This document shows, one piece after another, positions 10,307-21,804 of a DNA stretch of 64,000 nucleotides. Numbering within the stretch: position 1 is the stretch's first letter; each line of letters begins with the position of its first letter. The position numbers were made by a program, and so were the translations under genes. A model generated the notes under the pieces. It worked only from the letters and a program-made list of their open reading frames with translations. It was not told the DNA's origin and ran no database searches. Source of the stretch: Strigamia acuminata (lineage: Eukaryota; Arthropoda; Chilopoda; Geophilomorpha; Linotaeniidae); the NCBI GenBank assembly GCA_949358305.1, contig OX442319.1, positions 8,742,001-8,806,000 of the forward strand, given 5' to 3'.

Positions 10307-10458
10307 GTTATAACCAGGAACTAAACTCAGGAAGAATCGAAGTTAAAACAATCTTTGTAATTTGAATTTAATAAAAAATAATAATTTTGTCTAATAAAAC
10401 TTGATATAAAATTACTGATCAATTTCTAACAAACACTAAAAGAAACATTAAATTTACT

Positions 10459-13402
10459 TCACTGAATCGTTTGATTGGCATCTTCACCTTCTGTGCTCGT
10501 TATATGACATCCTTGAGCCTTTTGACGCTTTAAATCGGCCTTTATAAACACTATTAAAGAAATTGAAAGAAAAATAAAAAACTAAATGTTGAATTTTAAT
10601 TTATAAGGACTTATTACCGGTAAAGATTACGCCAACGAACAAACACGCACAAAGAAATAAATTGGCAATTTTGTCACTGAATGTTAATAAATACGAGACA
10701 ACTTCGGTGAAAATTATAGAAAACACCTGAAAAACGTTATAAGAAGACGAAATAAAACATAACTCGGTGAAGATATTCAATATTCACTGCAAAAAAATCT
10801 ATTTTTCGAGTAATTATTTCTCATGCGTGGAAATCTAAATTTAATTGCAGTGACTTTAATTTTTTCTTTACATTTCCCATTGCGTTTAATAATCCGGACG
10901 ATATACCTTCAGACTCCGGATAGGTAATCTCAGCTGCAAATTCAAACCCAGCTGGGATAAACCCAGTGATAGTGAACCTACGATTCAAAATAAAATTTTA
11001 AAGGATTTGTGTAAGTAAATACATTTTTTAAAAAAAAATTTCCACATCACTTTGCTTGTTAAGTGAAATTACATAAACCTAAATTTAGTTTTCCTTATTC
11101 GCAAATTGCGTGGTAAAATGCAGTCTGAGAGACTGATTATTTTATAAAAATAAAATTATAGAATTGTGTAATCTTGCCCGAAAATAAAAGTGGTTAGAAA
11201 TATGAGCCAAATTTGGTGGAGTTGGAACACGAATGTAAACGCGAGCATGCCACTGAAAGTCAGAATGTACAACGCCAGTGATATTTCCCTGTACCAAAGA
11301 TATTTATATTAAAATAAATCTCGGAAATATGCACACTTATTTCGTCGAATTCACTTGTATTTGTGCGTTTTATCCAATGTGAATCCAGCTATGACTGATC
11401 CGATCATTCCACCCACAATGAATGACAATCCAACTCTTCCAGAATTTGTGTCGTTCTAAAAAGATATGCAGTATACAATGAATATTTCTGTGCAATGTTA
11501 TGGCATGGTTAATGTAAGATCAGCGCAATGGTGAATTGATACCGCCTCCATAATTTCTCATAGTCAGTTGCTCCAAATGCATCTACTATCAAAAGTTAAC
11601 TAAGATTGCACTTTTATGGGCAAAAATTCGTAATTTAGGAAGAATAATGCACATTTTAAAAGCAAAAATGGATATTTTAGGAGTAAAAATGCACATTTTC
11701 AGAGTAAAATGCACATTTTCAGAGTAAAATGCACATTTTCAGAGTAAAATGCACATTTTCAGAGTAAAATGCACATTTTCAGAGTAAAATGCACATTTTC
11801 AGAGTAAAATGCACATTTTCAGAGTAAAATGCACATTTTAAGAGTAAAATGCACATTTTAAGAGTAAAATGCACATTTTAAGAGTAAAATGCACATTTTA
11901 AGAGTAAAATGCACATTTTAAGAGTAAAATGCACATTTTAAGAGTAAAATGCACATTTTAAGAGTAAAATGCACATTTTAAGAGTAAAATGCACATTTTA
12001 AGAGTAAAATGCACATTTTAAGAGTAAAATGCACATTTTAAGAGTAAAATGCACATTTTAAGAGTAAAATGCACATTTTAAGAGTAAAATGCACATTTTA
12101 AGAGTAAAATGCACATTTTAAGAGTAAAATGCACATTTTAAGAGTAAAATGCACATTTTAGAAGTAAAAATGCACATTTTAAAAGTAAAAATGCACATTT
12201 TAAAAAATGCCAATAAGAAAAATGCAATTATAGCCCATTATTTTTTTTCCAGGCTTACACATGCATATATTTTAGTTTAGGCCCTGCCGTCATACGCAAA
12301 AAAAACATTAGTGTATATTTCTAAAATAAAAACTCACCGGAAAGTAAATTCCATAAACCTGGTCTAACACAATTGAGATTGCATAGAATACTCCCGTGTT
12401 GATCCCTGTAAACAAAATCGAAAATATTAACACACACAAAAATAAACAAAAAAAAATGAATAAAAACTTCATTCACCATAAGAAACTAAAAGAAGACAGT
12501 AATTTTTATTTCTCAAAAGTCGTTCTATCGACCGCAAATAATTCTCCTCAACTTTTCCTGCAGCCGCCGCGGCCAAACTCGGAGGATTCGGTGGCGCCGC
12601 TTTAAAAACTACAAAACAAATCAAACAAATCCAAACAAATTAACGCCAAACCATAAAAAACCTACCAAACACAATCACAAGAAACAGCAGAGTACTGAAA
12701 ATCGCCGTGCCATAAAACAAATAAGTCAATCCCCGTCCAATTTCATCCGTATTCGTCGAATTATCCGAACCGGAAATCATCACAAGTTCACGCGGCACTA
12801 AAAACCCGAGCGCGATTCCCATCTGAAACACAATTAAACTAATTTTTACACAAATTTGTACACAAATTTTTACCTCAACCCACCTGATTACCAAAAACCC
12901 CAATCGCACACGCCGTAGAAACCTCCGTCGGTCCGAACCAAACAGCAGCCAACACGGGCGGAATGCTCAGAACGAAAACCTGCGAAACCGCCACGACCGT
13001 TTGCCCGACCATGGTCACGACAAATCGGTCCGGCGCCACCGACGCACATTTGATCCACGCACCGAGAGCGGTGCCGAACGAGCCGAGGACCACTGCAACT
13101 CGCAATCCCACCTTATCCAGCAACCACATTGCCGGAAAAATAAATAGGACGTACATGAATGAGTAAATGATTCCCGTCCAATTGATAGCATCGAGCGAAA
13201 CATCGTAGTAATCTGTGATGATGGTCGCGAGGATCGAGTAATGGGTCACCGGAAACGAGTTAGCCATGGAGTAAAGTACGAAAACAAATAGAATGAGCCA
13301 TCGGAGCTTCGATGGTCGAATTGTGTTGGATTCGACGGGCTCGGCGACACAATTGCTTGTGCTGGACAAGATGTTGATGATGTTTATACCGATGATGTCC
13401 AT
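10459..13402 (-). CDS. FLVCR-type major facilitator transporter, copy B
   Basis: Paralogue of the gene at 7328-9306 on the opposite strand. Nine exons from ATG at 13402: 12884-13402, 12666-12822, 12477-12608, 12338-12405, 11355-11455, 11178-11288, 10872-10977, 10618-10726 and 10459-10550, giving 464 residues. Exons 2 to 8 have exactly the same lengths as in copy A (157, 132, 68, 101, 111, 106, 109 nt). The stretch [20 protein letters not shown] and what follows is almost identical between copies, whereas the first 40 residues and the last exon differ. The GC donor after exon 6 is also kept (GG/GCAAGA). Intron 4 is 882 bp because it holds a 20-bp minisatellite; other introns are short. An out-of-frame ATG at 13457 precedes the start. 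Confidence 0.9.
11648..12206. repeat. 20-bp minisatellite in FLVCR-B intron 4
   Basis: About 27 copies of GAGTAAAATGCACATTTTMA in perfect 20-bp register (three per 60 bases). The left third has C and the right two thirds A near the end of the unit, and edge copies are degenerate. The core AAAATGCACATTTT is nearly palindromic. Confidence 0.95.
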
Positions 13403-13916
13403 CGTGGAGGGCTGCGAGTGTGCCTCTTCTTGATGTGTCTGCTGCGATTCTTTTCATGTCGTAATTACGGTCTTTAATTATTTCTGTAATTGGGAATATG
13501 GTTTTTCCTCAAGAGACGATTGTTTTGGTTGGGGGTGGAGTGTTTTCCTTGTTAATTTGTGACTCGCGTGATGCACGTGTGTCGCGCCACTTGTACTTTC
13601 TTTACAATAAATCACTTATGTAAATATTCTTGTGCGTGATGCCTCGTTCTTAACTACATCCAAGAATATCCTTGCGATCCACTGCAATCAAAACACACTA
13701 GGGGGTGTTGCACTTGATGATTTATTTTGCATTGCGTAGTGGTTAACGCAGTCTGCACACGTATTTCCAAGTATTTGTGTGATATTTGTCTTGAAAACGC
13801 AGCATTTTTGGCTAATTTACTGTTTTTAACTCGCTTATAGTCGTTTCAATTGTAATTTCAATTGTAATTAGCTTGCAAATTAAAAAATAAAATGACATAA
13901 GATGAAACCTTTAATT

Positions 13917-14027
13917 TGATTATTTACATTACTCAATCGACTGATTGATCTGTCAATCTTAGTTTTTACTCGACGTATGACATCCTTGAGCCGCTTGTCA
14001 CTTTAATTGACGCCTTTATCAATCTAA
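13917..14027 (-). pseudogene. FLVCR-type last-exon relic
   Basis: On the minus strand this matches the last exon of copy A and its flank: GACAAGCGGCTCAAG, ATGTCATACGTCGAGTAAAA and GACAGATCAATC. A one-base insertion near the start shifts the frame, so it cannot encode the tail. The region just upstream on this strand (14080-14250) may contain a decayed penultimate exon, but similarity there is weak. Confidence 0.7.
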
Positions 14028-14029
14028 AA

Positions 14030-15103
14030 TAACATGAACTGACGAACTACCGACGCCGGAATCTCTGAAAATCAGGATCATCGAAGTATCGGACGCGGAA
14101 TGGAAAAAGAAAACGTACCCGACGCAATGAGAGCAAAGAAAAAGTACCACAGTCGAAACAATCGCAACCAAGAAGAGCGACGACGAAAAATCGAATACAG
14201 GCGAGAAAATATAAGTGCCACAATTGCGGGAAAACTGGCCGCACAGCGGCGGACTACTCTGTATTGGACCAAAGCCAACGAGAAAAGGTGATGCGTAAAC
14301 ATGGCCGACATTGTAAATCGCAGCTACGAATACATTGAACATTCAACAATATGAACGGATAGTGTCATGAAACATGTTTTTCCTCGTGTCATTTAAATCA
14401 TTCTGTGTCATTTTAACAAATAAAATATTAACAATAAAAGTGGAGTAATTTCTCGTGGATATCCTGAGTTTAAGGTCAAATGCTGCAGTAAAGTTTCAAG
14501 GTGCGCGAATTTATATCACATTTGCATCCGATTTTAAGCACTACTTTATGTAATTCAAAGTGCATAGCTCCGCATGTATGACTAATTGACTATGACATAT
14601 ACAAGTAGCGGAACTAGGCCAAGGGCAGCTCGGATTACATCACCCACAAATCCGGGCTTATGGTAATGATTGATGACGTAACAAACAAGACAACTAAACA
14701 TTTTCATTGTTTTTAGTATTTTACCATCTCAGATATAAATATCTGTTTATTTCTGTGGAAAATAAAATCGAACTTAAAATAACTTCTCACATCTTGCCCG
14801 TTGGAATGTGGAAATGAATTTTTTAAAAGTTTTTTTCAAGCAAGCCATGAGTCGACCTATTGACTCTCAACTCAACATTTATTGCTTGTTGTGGCTGATG
14901 TGTTTGAGAAATGTGTTGCACTGCTGAGTGTTAAGTTAGCTGGGAGTGGAGCGAGAAAGGAAAAAATGATTTCTCCAGAATAATTTGTGTTGGCACGCGG
15001 CCAATAAGTGCTTACGCCACACGGCGGATGTTTTGTGGCATCACACAGTAAGTTGGGTGTTGGACGGCAGTTTGGAGAAGGTTTATATTCGATTTCGTCC
15101 AAA
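14030..15103. other. Intergenic, upstream of the DUF4728-like gene
   Basis: No gene that I can support. An open frame at 14100-14291 is Lys/Arg-rich and unassigned. A TATA-like ATATAAATA lies near 14734. The sequence is otherwise AT-rich without clear repeats. Confidence 0.4.
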
Positions 15104-16614
15104 ATGTGTTGTCGCGTGTCGAGATTTTGTTGCTGTTGTCATCTCAGAACTGGCGCCATTATTGTCACTGTTTTCTCGGCCGTAAGTTGTCAACTTTTTA
15201 TTTTTATTTTTTTTAAAATAAATCAATAAAAATTATAATTTTAATAAATAACGTTTATTTTTTTTATTTTATTATTTTTATTTTTTATTTGTAGTATTTT
15301 CTTATTTTTAAAATTAAAAATTTAAAAAAAAGTTAGAAAACTGCAAATAAGGCGTGGAATGAGATATGTTAGGGCGTGTGCAGCTTAGATTCCAACCTGG
15401 TTAGCAGTTTCACTTGAAAAAACAGTGAAAACAATTCATTTAAGACTTGTAATCACTCAATACAATGTACAGAAACCAAAACAAAATCTTTTTGTAACGA
15501 AATCTTCATTCCAAATCAATTTTTTGCAAAATTTTAAATTTTAATAATTCTTTTCTTTTTTAAACTCCAAAAACACTATGTAGTCCAGTCGAAAAGTTGA
15601 AAACTATTGTTACACAGCAATCAGTTAGGATAGTAAAAATTCAAGCCAAAGACTAAAAACAAACTACCACGACCTTCAATTGCAGCTATTTTTAACTTCT
15701 GCTGACTTCAGTGAATGTTTTGTCTCATTTAAGTCTTAATGTTTAAGAAGTTTATGTAACCCAGCAAATTAAACACAAAACAAATCAACTTTTTAAACTC
15801 CCTCGTTAGTGGGGAAAGTCATTTCCAGCATCCAAAATCTATTTACATAACATTTTTTTCTATAAATAACAAAACAAGTGCCAAACAAAATGAACTAAAT
15901 AGTTACAATGACTCACAATGTACATCGTACAATTTTTCTTACAGATATTGGTCGTTTATTGCATTGCCATGGCCGTACTTTCCTTCACTTCGTACGAGGA
16001 TACCCAGAAGTATGTAGTGTATAAAAAGGATCATTTTAAAGACATGGATCCTAAGACAAGTAAGAAAAGCACAAATTTTGATCAATTTCGCTTAGAAAAC
16101 GAATCAATGTGTTTTTATTTGTAGGGATGTGGATACAACGAGGTGTTTGGCTCGCTATTGCGATTACTGGTTGCCTTATAACCGTGTGCCTTTGCTGCGC
16201 GCTTTCTAATGTAAACATGGGAGGATTCTGCAATTGAAATTCCTTTCTTGCATATTCACCTCTCGTTTTTTTTTTGTTATAGAACAGAGCAGGTTGTGTT
16301 ATACCTTGGTTGATATGGGACATCATTACAATCATCGGAGTCATAATGAATGCAATATTATCACTCGTTGCAAAAGTAGATTTCGAATTAATTAATCACA
16401 ATTGTGTCTTGACACGTTTTTAATTTTCAGAAATGGCTGGAAGGAAGTGTGGCATTAATCCCAATTCCATTTGCTGTAAATATGCATATAATTTAATTTG
16501 ATTTAATTTAATTAAGTGAAAAATAATTTTTTTATTCAGATTTACATCTGGGTGTGCATGTACAGTTTCTACAAGGAGTTGCAAGAAGGTGTGCACATCA
16601 CCAGAAGCGTATGA
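15104..16614 (+). CDS. Four-helix membrane protein, DUF4728-like
   Basis: Six exons: 15104-15181, 15945-16059, 16125-16210, 16283-16375, 16431-16475 and 16540-16614, giving 163 residues with phases that fit throughout. The N-terminus is Cys-rich (MCCRVSRFCCCCHLRTGAII), followed by four hydrophobic segments: about 17-37, 65-87, 94-116 and 122-145. The stretch CVIPWLIWDIITIIGVIMN and the end YIWVCMYSFYKEL resemble insect proteins of the DUF4728 family, whose function is unknown. The first intron is 763 bp, the others about 55-73 bp. Decayed copies of its last exon occur upstream of three LRR genes in the array that follows, showing that this gene's 3' end was once part of the duplicated unit. 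Confidence 0.7.
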
Positions 16615-17110
16615 GGGTGCAAATCATTGAGAAATATATAAACGTTAGAGTTTGTGTGTGTATATTTAAAAGATTTAACTATATGCAGCTTGTTAAGTTT
16701 GACATTTTCATTTGTAACTGCAATGTACTACTGAAAATTGTTCCAAAAATGACTTTTTATAACAAAACACAATATCATTGCTGTGGCGGACTGTAACTTG
16801 ACAAAAATACCGTAAAATCTCATTTATTTCACTTATATTCACAATAACTCACGCCATAATGAGCACTGTCCTGTGAAAACTTTGCTGGCCTTGCCACTTT
16901 TTAAAGTTGCTTTTAACATTGAATTTTTTCTTTTGTATAATTCAAAGATTTAATTAATTCTACTTTAAATTTTAATTTAATTCATGTATACCAAATGTGT
17001 TCATCTAATGTAATAAATATATTTAGCCTGCTTTTCAATATCTGTAGTATTTAATTTATATAAAAAATGTACTATGAACGTGTAGCGCATGTTCATAAAC
17101 GCATAGTTCG
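16615..17110. other. DUF4728-like 3' UTR and LRR-A 5' flank
   Basis: No gene. An AATAAA lies at about 17012. The stretch 16690-17040 is repeated upstream of LRR-D (23660-24000) and LRR-G (33180-33520), for example GCTGGCCTTGCCACTTTTTA, so it marks one type of duplication unit. Confidence 0.65.
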
Positions 17111-17185
17111 AAAATACACGTTCGTGCGACGTTGTCCTAGAATTACAACTTGTATTTAAGCAAACACAACTTCTTGATGGTCAGT
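17111..17185 (+). promoter_or_regulatory. LRR-A promoter module
   Basis: Conserved block AATACACGTTC, GACGTTGTCC, TATTTAAG (17153-17160) and initiator TCAGT (17181). The TATA-to-initiator spacing is about 30 bp, and the 5' UTR would be only about 20 nt. Confidence 0.75.
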
Positions 17186-17200
17186 AAAACATCTTTCAAC

Positions 17201-18530
17201 ATGCCGATCAGAAAATCACCAGCAAGTCTTGAAAATTTATGTATAATTACGGTAGTCAGTAATTTCGATACGATTCAAGGAAAACTAGTGAACCAACCTT
17301 CCACAATCGTCAATAACATACGTAGTCGACTATGGCAATTGACCGGTACCAATTCACCACTGAATCCAAACATTTTTATACGAAAAAGCACCAGATCATT
17401 ACGCCGTTTGAGCCAATTTGATTTCACCGTGACTCCTGTGCTAGATAAAATAACCCGGGTTTGTATAAACCTTCGATATTTAAGCTTAGAAGGATTTTCG
17501 AACGAACCAGTCATCCCTCCCATTACTCTAATCCAACTACTACAAAACTTGCCACAAATTCGATACTTAAACTTAACGAACAGATACGACGTCACGGATC
17601 AAGTTGTCGCTGCAATCGGTCAAAATTGCCAACAATTGACGCATCTTAATCTTGATTACTGCTACAAAGTCACGGATCTAGGGGCCCGTACATTGACCGG
17701 TTGCAAAGAATTAAGAAATTTGAGTATCTACACTTCCGACGTCACACCAGCAGCGTATTTGTTCATCCTAAACAAAACGCCGTTGTTAAAGATATTTGAA
17801 ATTAGTTACCTGCTTGATTTGTTTGAGATGCTGAAACAACAATTCAATGCAAACTTACTCTCTCGAAAGAACGCCATGGCACTTAGATAATAGTGAAGAC
17901 ATCGCTTTTCTGACCAGCACTTTTCCTAATTTAGTCGCATTAAGTATCTCAACTATGAATACCGATATATTCTCCACATTGCGTAACGATATAACCCAAA
18001 GACTGACCAGTCTATGGCTACGGGAAATTAGCTTAGTCAATATTATGCTTGTTGATCGCTCCTGTCCTTTGTTGCAAGAATTGCTACTGTTAAAATGTAC
18101 CATTTACACGGAAACTGATCACGTTATCTTCAAAAAACTTCGCTTTCTGGAAATCGAAATGCCTCCAGACTGGACGGAATTACAGATGAAAACGTTATTG
18201 GTGTGCCCTAATTTGGAATATTTAACACTATCTGAATGTCCCACATTTAGTGACGGTTTGGTCTGCGAACTTGTTAAATCGAACGCATTCCGGAAACTCA
18301 AGTTTTTAGCTTTTATTGCGTGTGACTCGATTAATGCAAGCTCGATCATTGCGTTGTTAGAGATGACAAATCCGCTCAATGTGTTGTGCTGCGCAGGTTG
18401 TAATAATATCGATTCTAATTTTTCGGAAATTCAAAAGTACGTGAAGAGCAACAACTTGGATGTGCACATTACAGACAATTATCAAAGTGTGTGTCATAAC
18501 CGTCTACCAGACCCCCTTGCCAATTGGTAA
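17201..18530 (+). pseudogene. LRR-A, frameshifted BC-box LRR gene (type II)
   Basis: Intronless copy starting MPIRKSPASLENLC, with the BC-box-like S9-L10-x3-C14-x3-V18. Leucine-rich repeats follow through the body. A 14-bp deletion near 17850, relative to sister copies (the AATACTCTGCGTAC segment), shifts the frame: the first frame stops at 17890 and the second half continues openly to 18530, ending DPLANW. The rest is undamaged, so the loss may be recent or the locus may encode two short products. Its 3' flank (CAATCCCAGACAAGCATTCT) is shared with LRR-D and LRR-G. Confidence 0.8.
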
Positions 18531-18944
18531 AGGTTAATTTTTTTTCAATCCCAGACAAGCATTCTCAATTAATAAACAGCTTACAATACACGAAAATAAT
18601 ACTTGCTTGAGTGTCCTTCTGTGCTGGTTTGTAGGAACCTTAGGTTCGACTTGGACTTGTAGTTTACAGATTACTATAATAGTTTTTTAATGTATGAAAA
18701 TATAATAGACCATTGAGGAAGCCATGTTCACAGATTAGAGGAATATTCCAAACTTATTTGCAAAATTATAATTTCTCAAGTGTTGTTTAGGTTTCGTCGA
18801 AAGAGCTGATGTATCTGCAGACTGTTCTAAGAGAGGGAGTCGAGTTAAATTTTACTTTAATTTAATTAAAGTTCCCAAAATAATACTCCAAACATATGTA
18901 ATAAATAATGAAATAAATAATAAAATATACATTTAACTTAATTT

Positions 18945-19075
18945 ACAGAGAAATTTACATCTGGATGTGCATGTGACAGTATTTACAATAAACTAACGGA
19001 AAATTTGCACATCATCAGGAGCGTATGGTTTAGAATATTAACGTTAGAGTTAACTGTGTCTACATTTAAAATATT
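18945..19075 (+). pseudogene. Relic of the DUF4728-like last exon, copy 1
   Basis: Matches the last exon and flank of the upstream membrane-protein gene (16538-16670): ATTTACATCTGGxTGTGCAT, then GTGCACATCA with decay, AGxAGCGTATG and AACGTTAGAGTT. Small deletions destroy the frame. It precedes LRR-B. Confidence 0.7.
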
Positions 19076-19210
19076 TATTTGTGTGTTTATGTATACGTAG
19101 AACAATAAATATATATATTATTTATCTTGCTTTTTAATATCTTTAGTATTTAATAACTACAAAATTGTAATCCTAGGACAGTTTCTTGTCGAGCAGCACG
19201 TAATAGTCAC

Positions 19211-19276
19211 AAAAATACACGTTCATATGACGTTGTCCTAATATTAAGACTTATATTTAACCACTTCGTGTCAGTC
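19211..19276 (+). promoter_or_regulatory. LRR-B promoter module
   Basis: AATACACGTTCATA, TGACGTTGTCC (19228-19238), TATATTTAA (19252-19260) and TCAGT (19271-19275). Same order as in the other LRR copies. Confidence 0.75.
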
Positions 19277-19314
19277 AGCTACACACATACCAACACGTCC
19301 AGAAGTTTGTCGTC

Positions 19315-20694
19315 ATGCCGTGCAGAAAATCACCGGCAAGTCTTGAAAACTTATGTATAATTACGGTAATCAGTAATCTCGACACGATGCAAGATAAACT
19401 AGAGAACCATTCTTCCGCAATCGTCGATAACATCCGTACTGGACTAGATGAAATGCAACGGACCGGTTCCAATCCACCGCTGAAGCCAAACATTTTTATA
19501 CGTAAGAGCACCAGATCATTACACAGTTTGAGCCAATTTGGTCTCAACTTGACTCCTGTACTGGACAAAATAACCCGAGTTTGTAGAAACCTTCAATTTT
19601 TAAGCTTAGAACGATTCTCGAACGAACCAGACATTCCTCCCGTAAGTCTAATCCAACTACTAAAAAACTTGCCAGAAATTCGATACTTAAACTTAAAGAC
19701 AAGAAGAGAAATCACAGATCAAGTTGTAGCTACAATCGGTGAAAAGTGCCAACAATTGACTCATCTTAACCTTAAGTCATGCGTCAATGTGAACGATGTA
19801 GGGGCCCTTACATTGACCGGTTGCAAAGAATTAAGGAATTTGAACATCGACGCTACCCGCGTCACACGGGAAGCGTGTTTACTCATCCTAAACACAACGC
19901 CCTTGTTAAAAGTGTTTGAAAATAGTCACTGGGGTGAGTTGTTTCGGATGCTGAAACATTTCAATGCAAACAATACTCTGCGTACTTACTCTATCGAACG
20001 AACGCCATTGGACATGAATAATAGTGAAGACATCGCTTTTCTGACCAGAACTTTTCCGAATTTACGCAGAATAACAATGAGAACTGTCAATTTGGATGTA
20101 AGTTTTAACACGGATATATTCTCGAGATTGCGTAACGATATAACGCAAAGACTGACCAGTCTTTGGCTATTTAAAATTATCTTAGTCAATATTACGCTAA
20201 TTGATCGCTTCTGTCCTATGTTGGAAGAATTGACACTGTCAGATTGTACCATTTACACGGAAACTGCTGCTGAGCAGCACGTAATCTTCAAAAAACTTCG
20301 CTTATTGAATATGAATTTCGCTATGAATCTAGAATGGACGGAATTACAGATAAAAACGTTATTGGTGTGCCCTAATTTGGAATATTTGAAACTATATTTC
20401 TGTCCCACATTTAGTGACGATTTGGTTTGCGAACTTGTTAAATCGAACGCATTTCGGAAGCTCAAGTTGCTATGTTTATTTCAGTGTAACTCGATTAGTG
20501 TAAGCTCGATCATTGCGTTGTTGGAAACTCAAAATCCGCTCAATGAGTTGTTCTGCGGACGTTGTGATAATATCAATTCTAATATTTCTAAAATTCGGAA
20601 GTACGTGAAAAGCAAGAACTTGGATGTGTGTATTACAGACGATTATGATAGTTTGTCTCGTATCACTCTAACAGACCTCTTTGGTGGCTGGTAA
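19315..20694 (+). CDS. LRR-B, BC-box leucine-rich-repeat protein, intact
   Basis: 459 residues, no introns, type I copy (MPCRKS start). Residues 9-18, SLENLCIITV, fit the Elongin-BC box consensus (S/T/P)Lx3Cx3(V/I/L/A). Residues 32-40, HSSAIVDNI, correspond to the Cul2-box-like motif of sister copies but lack its proline. About 12 leucine-rich repeats of the RNI/AMN1 kind follow, for example LTHLNLKSCVNV, LRNLNID and CPNLEYLKL. No transmembrane segment or signal peptide. Such proteins typically serve as substrate receptors of Elongin-BC/Cullin-RING ubiquitin ligases (compare LRR1, ZYG11, ZER1); the role here is inferred from motif and architecture. The ATG at 19315 fits the start position of all sister copies and a leader of about 40 nt. 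Confidence 0.85.
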   Translation: MPCRKSPASLENLCIITVISNLDTMQDKLENHSSAIVDNIRTGLDEMQRTGSNPPLKPNIFIRKSTRSLHSLSQFGLNLTPVLDKITRVCRNLQFLSLERFSNEPDIPPVSLIQLLKNLPEIRYLNLKTRREITDQVVATIGEKCQQLTHLNLKSCVNVNDVGALTLTGCKELRNLNIDATRVTREACLLILNTTPLLKVFENSHWGELFRMLKHFNANNTLRTYSIERTPLDMNNSEDIAFLTRTFPNLRRITMRTVNLDVSFNTDIFSRLRNDITQRLTSLWLFKIILVNITLIDRFCPMLEELTLSDCTIYTETAAEQHVIFKKLRLLNMNFAMNLEWTELQIKTLLVCPNLEYLKLYFCPTFSDDLVCELVKSNAFRKLKLLCLFQCNSISVSSIIALLETQNPLNELFCGRCDNINSNISKIRKYVKSKNLDVCITDDYDSLSRITLTDLFGGW

Positions 20695-21364
20695 AGATGA
20701 ATTCTTTACAATTATTGCTTACCGCAAGAGCGATGTTAGCATAACAGTGAGCGTATTAAAATAAAATAAAGTGAAATAAAACTCACGTAATTGCAGCAGA
20801 GAGCCAAAAATTCAAGTCAAAGCATTAGTCAGTCCTGATTGCTTATATTTATTTCCACAGCGTCATTACAGATCACAAGCCCACTACCAATCGCCACCGC
20901 TGCAACAGGCACTGAATATTATTCGCCCGTTCAATATTACTTTAATTTAATTTTTAAAAAAATGTACACAAAATGTTAAGCGATTTATACTTGGAACATG
21001 TATTGAAAAAACGAAATAAAATCCACAACTGCAGCTTTATATTTCACACTAAACAAATTTGTGCAAATTTCAGTGATTAAATGTACAGCCACGCGGGGTT
21101 GGACCTATTCCGCCCCGCCCAAAACCGCCATTTGGTCCATTTCCGCCCCATCCCAAAGTATAAAATCATCAAGTACTCAAACCTTCGTTACAAAACTGAT
21201 ATTTTCACTCAAAATTATTATCTTCACAAATTTTTACACAAGTCTTTCAAAAAATTAAACCAATTGAAAAATTGCAAAAAACATTTATTGCAAGGATTGT
21301 GTGAAAATTAAAAATATATATATTTTAAAAAACCCATTTATTAAAGGCTTTTATTTAAATTGAC
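20695..21364. other. LRR-B 3' flank
   Basis: Tail with several AATAAA signals near 20763-20778. The stretch 21140-21345 is repeated almost unchanged after LRR-H (38640-38845), so LRR-B and LRR-H come from the same unit type. No gene. Confidence 0.6.
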
Positions 21365-21600
21365 TTGAAGATTAATCCTGATAAAAATGAATTTCTCACT
21401 TTTTATAAAAGTTTTAGCTTCCGCACTACTAACCTCACTGACCTCGGTCTGACGTTAAATCCCCACTTGACTTTTGCCCCCTATATTAACAACCTAGTTA
21501 ACGTTTTTAATGTACTATTAACTAATGTACTATTAACAATCCCATATTCCCTAGCGCGGGAATTGGCAATAGATGGCAAGGCCATAGTTGTGCAAAACCG
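21365..21600 (+). mobile_element. LINE reverse-transcriptase relic 1
   Basis: Short open frame with the thumb-side signature of non-LTR reverse transcriptases: MKINPDKNEFLTF, then DLGLTLNPHLTFAPYINN. Only a fragment is present. Related fragments lie at 26224-26530 and 35143-35318, always next to an LRR copy, so the fragment was amplified with the array. Confidence 0.65.
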
Positions 21601-21668
21601 GTAATTTTCGACGAACATGAAGCGCATTTTTGTTATTTATGACGAAACAATTACGATAATTGAAAAAA

Positions 21669-21766
21669 ATACACGTTCATACAACGTTGTCTGACAATTA
21701 CAATTTATGGTATATTTAAGCAAACAGACCTTATATTTAATCTAACACCACTTCTTGCCAGTCAGT
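21669..21766 (+). promoter_or_regulatory. LRR-C promoter module
   Basis: ATACACGTTCATACAACGTT, two TATA-like sites (TATATTTAA at 21710 and 21732) and initiator TCAGT (21762-21766), 30 bp after the second TATA. Confidence 0.7.
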
Positions 21767-21804
21767 TACACACACTAACGCGTTAATTCCATTATTTTTT
21801 CGAC

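Noticed and set aside
11648-12206. Regular 20-bp repeats resembling a CRISPR array
   Set aside because: Units are directly head-to-tail without unique spacers, in a eukaryotic intron.
14100-14291. Lys/Arg-rich plus-strand frame (MEKENVPDAMRAKKKYHSR)
   Set aside because: No recognisable domain; the opposite strand has weak similarity to an FLVCR-type exon, so a pseudogene shadow is as likely.
14019-14342. 107-residue hydrophobic minus-strand frame
   Set aside because: Suggestive of a transmembrane segment but no convincing match to an FLVCR-type exon; listed only as a weak possibility beside the last-exon relic.
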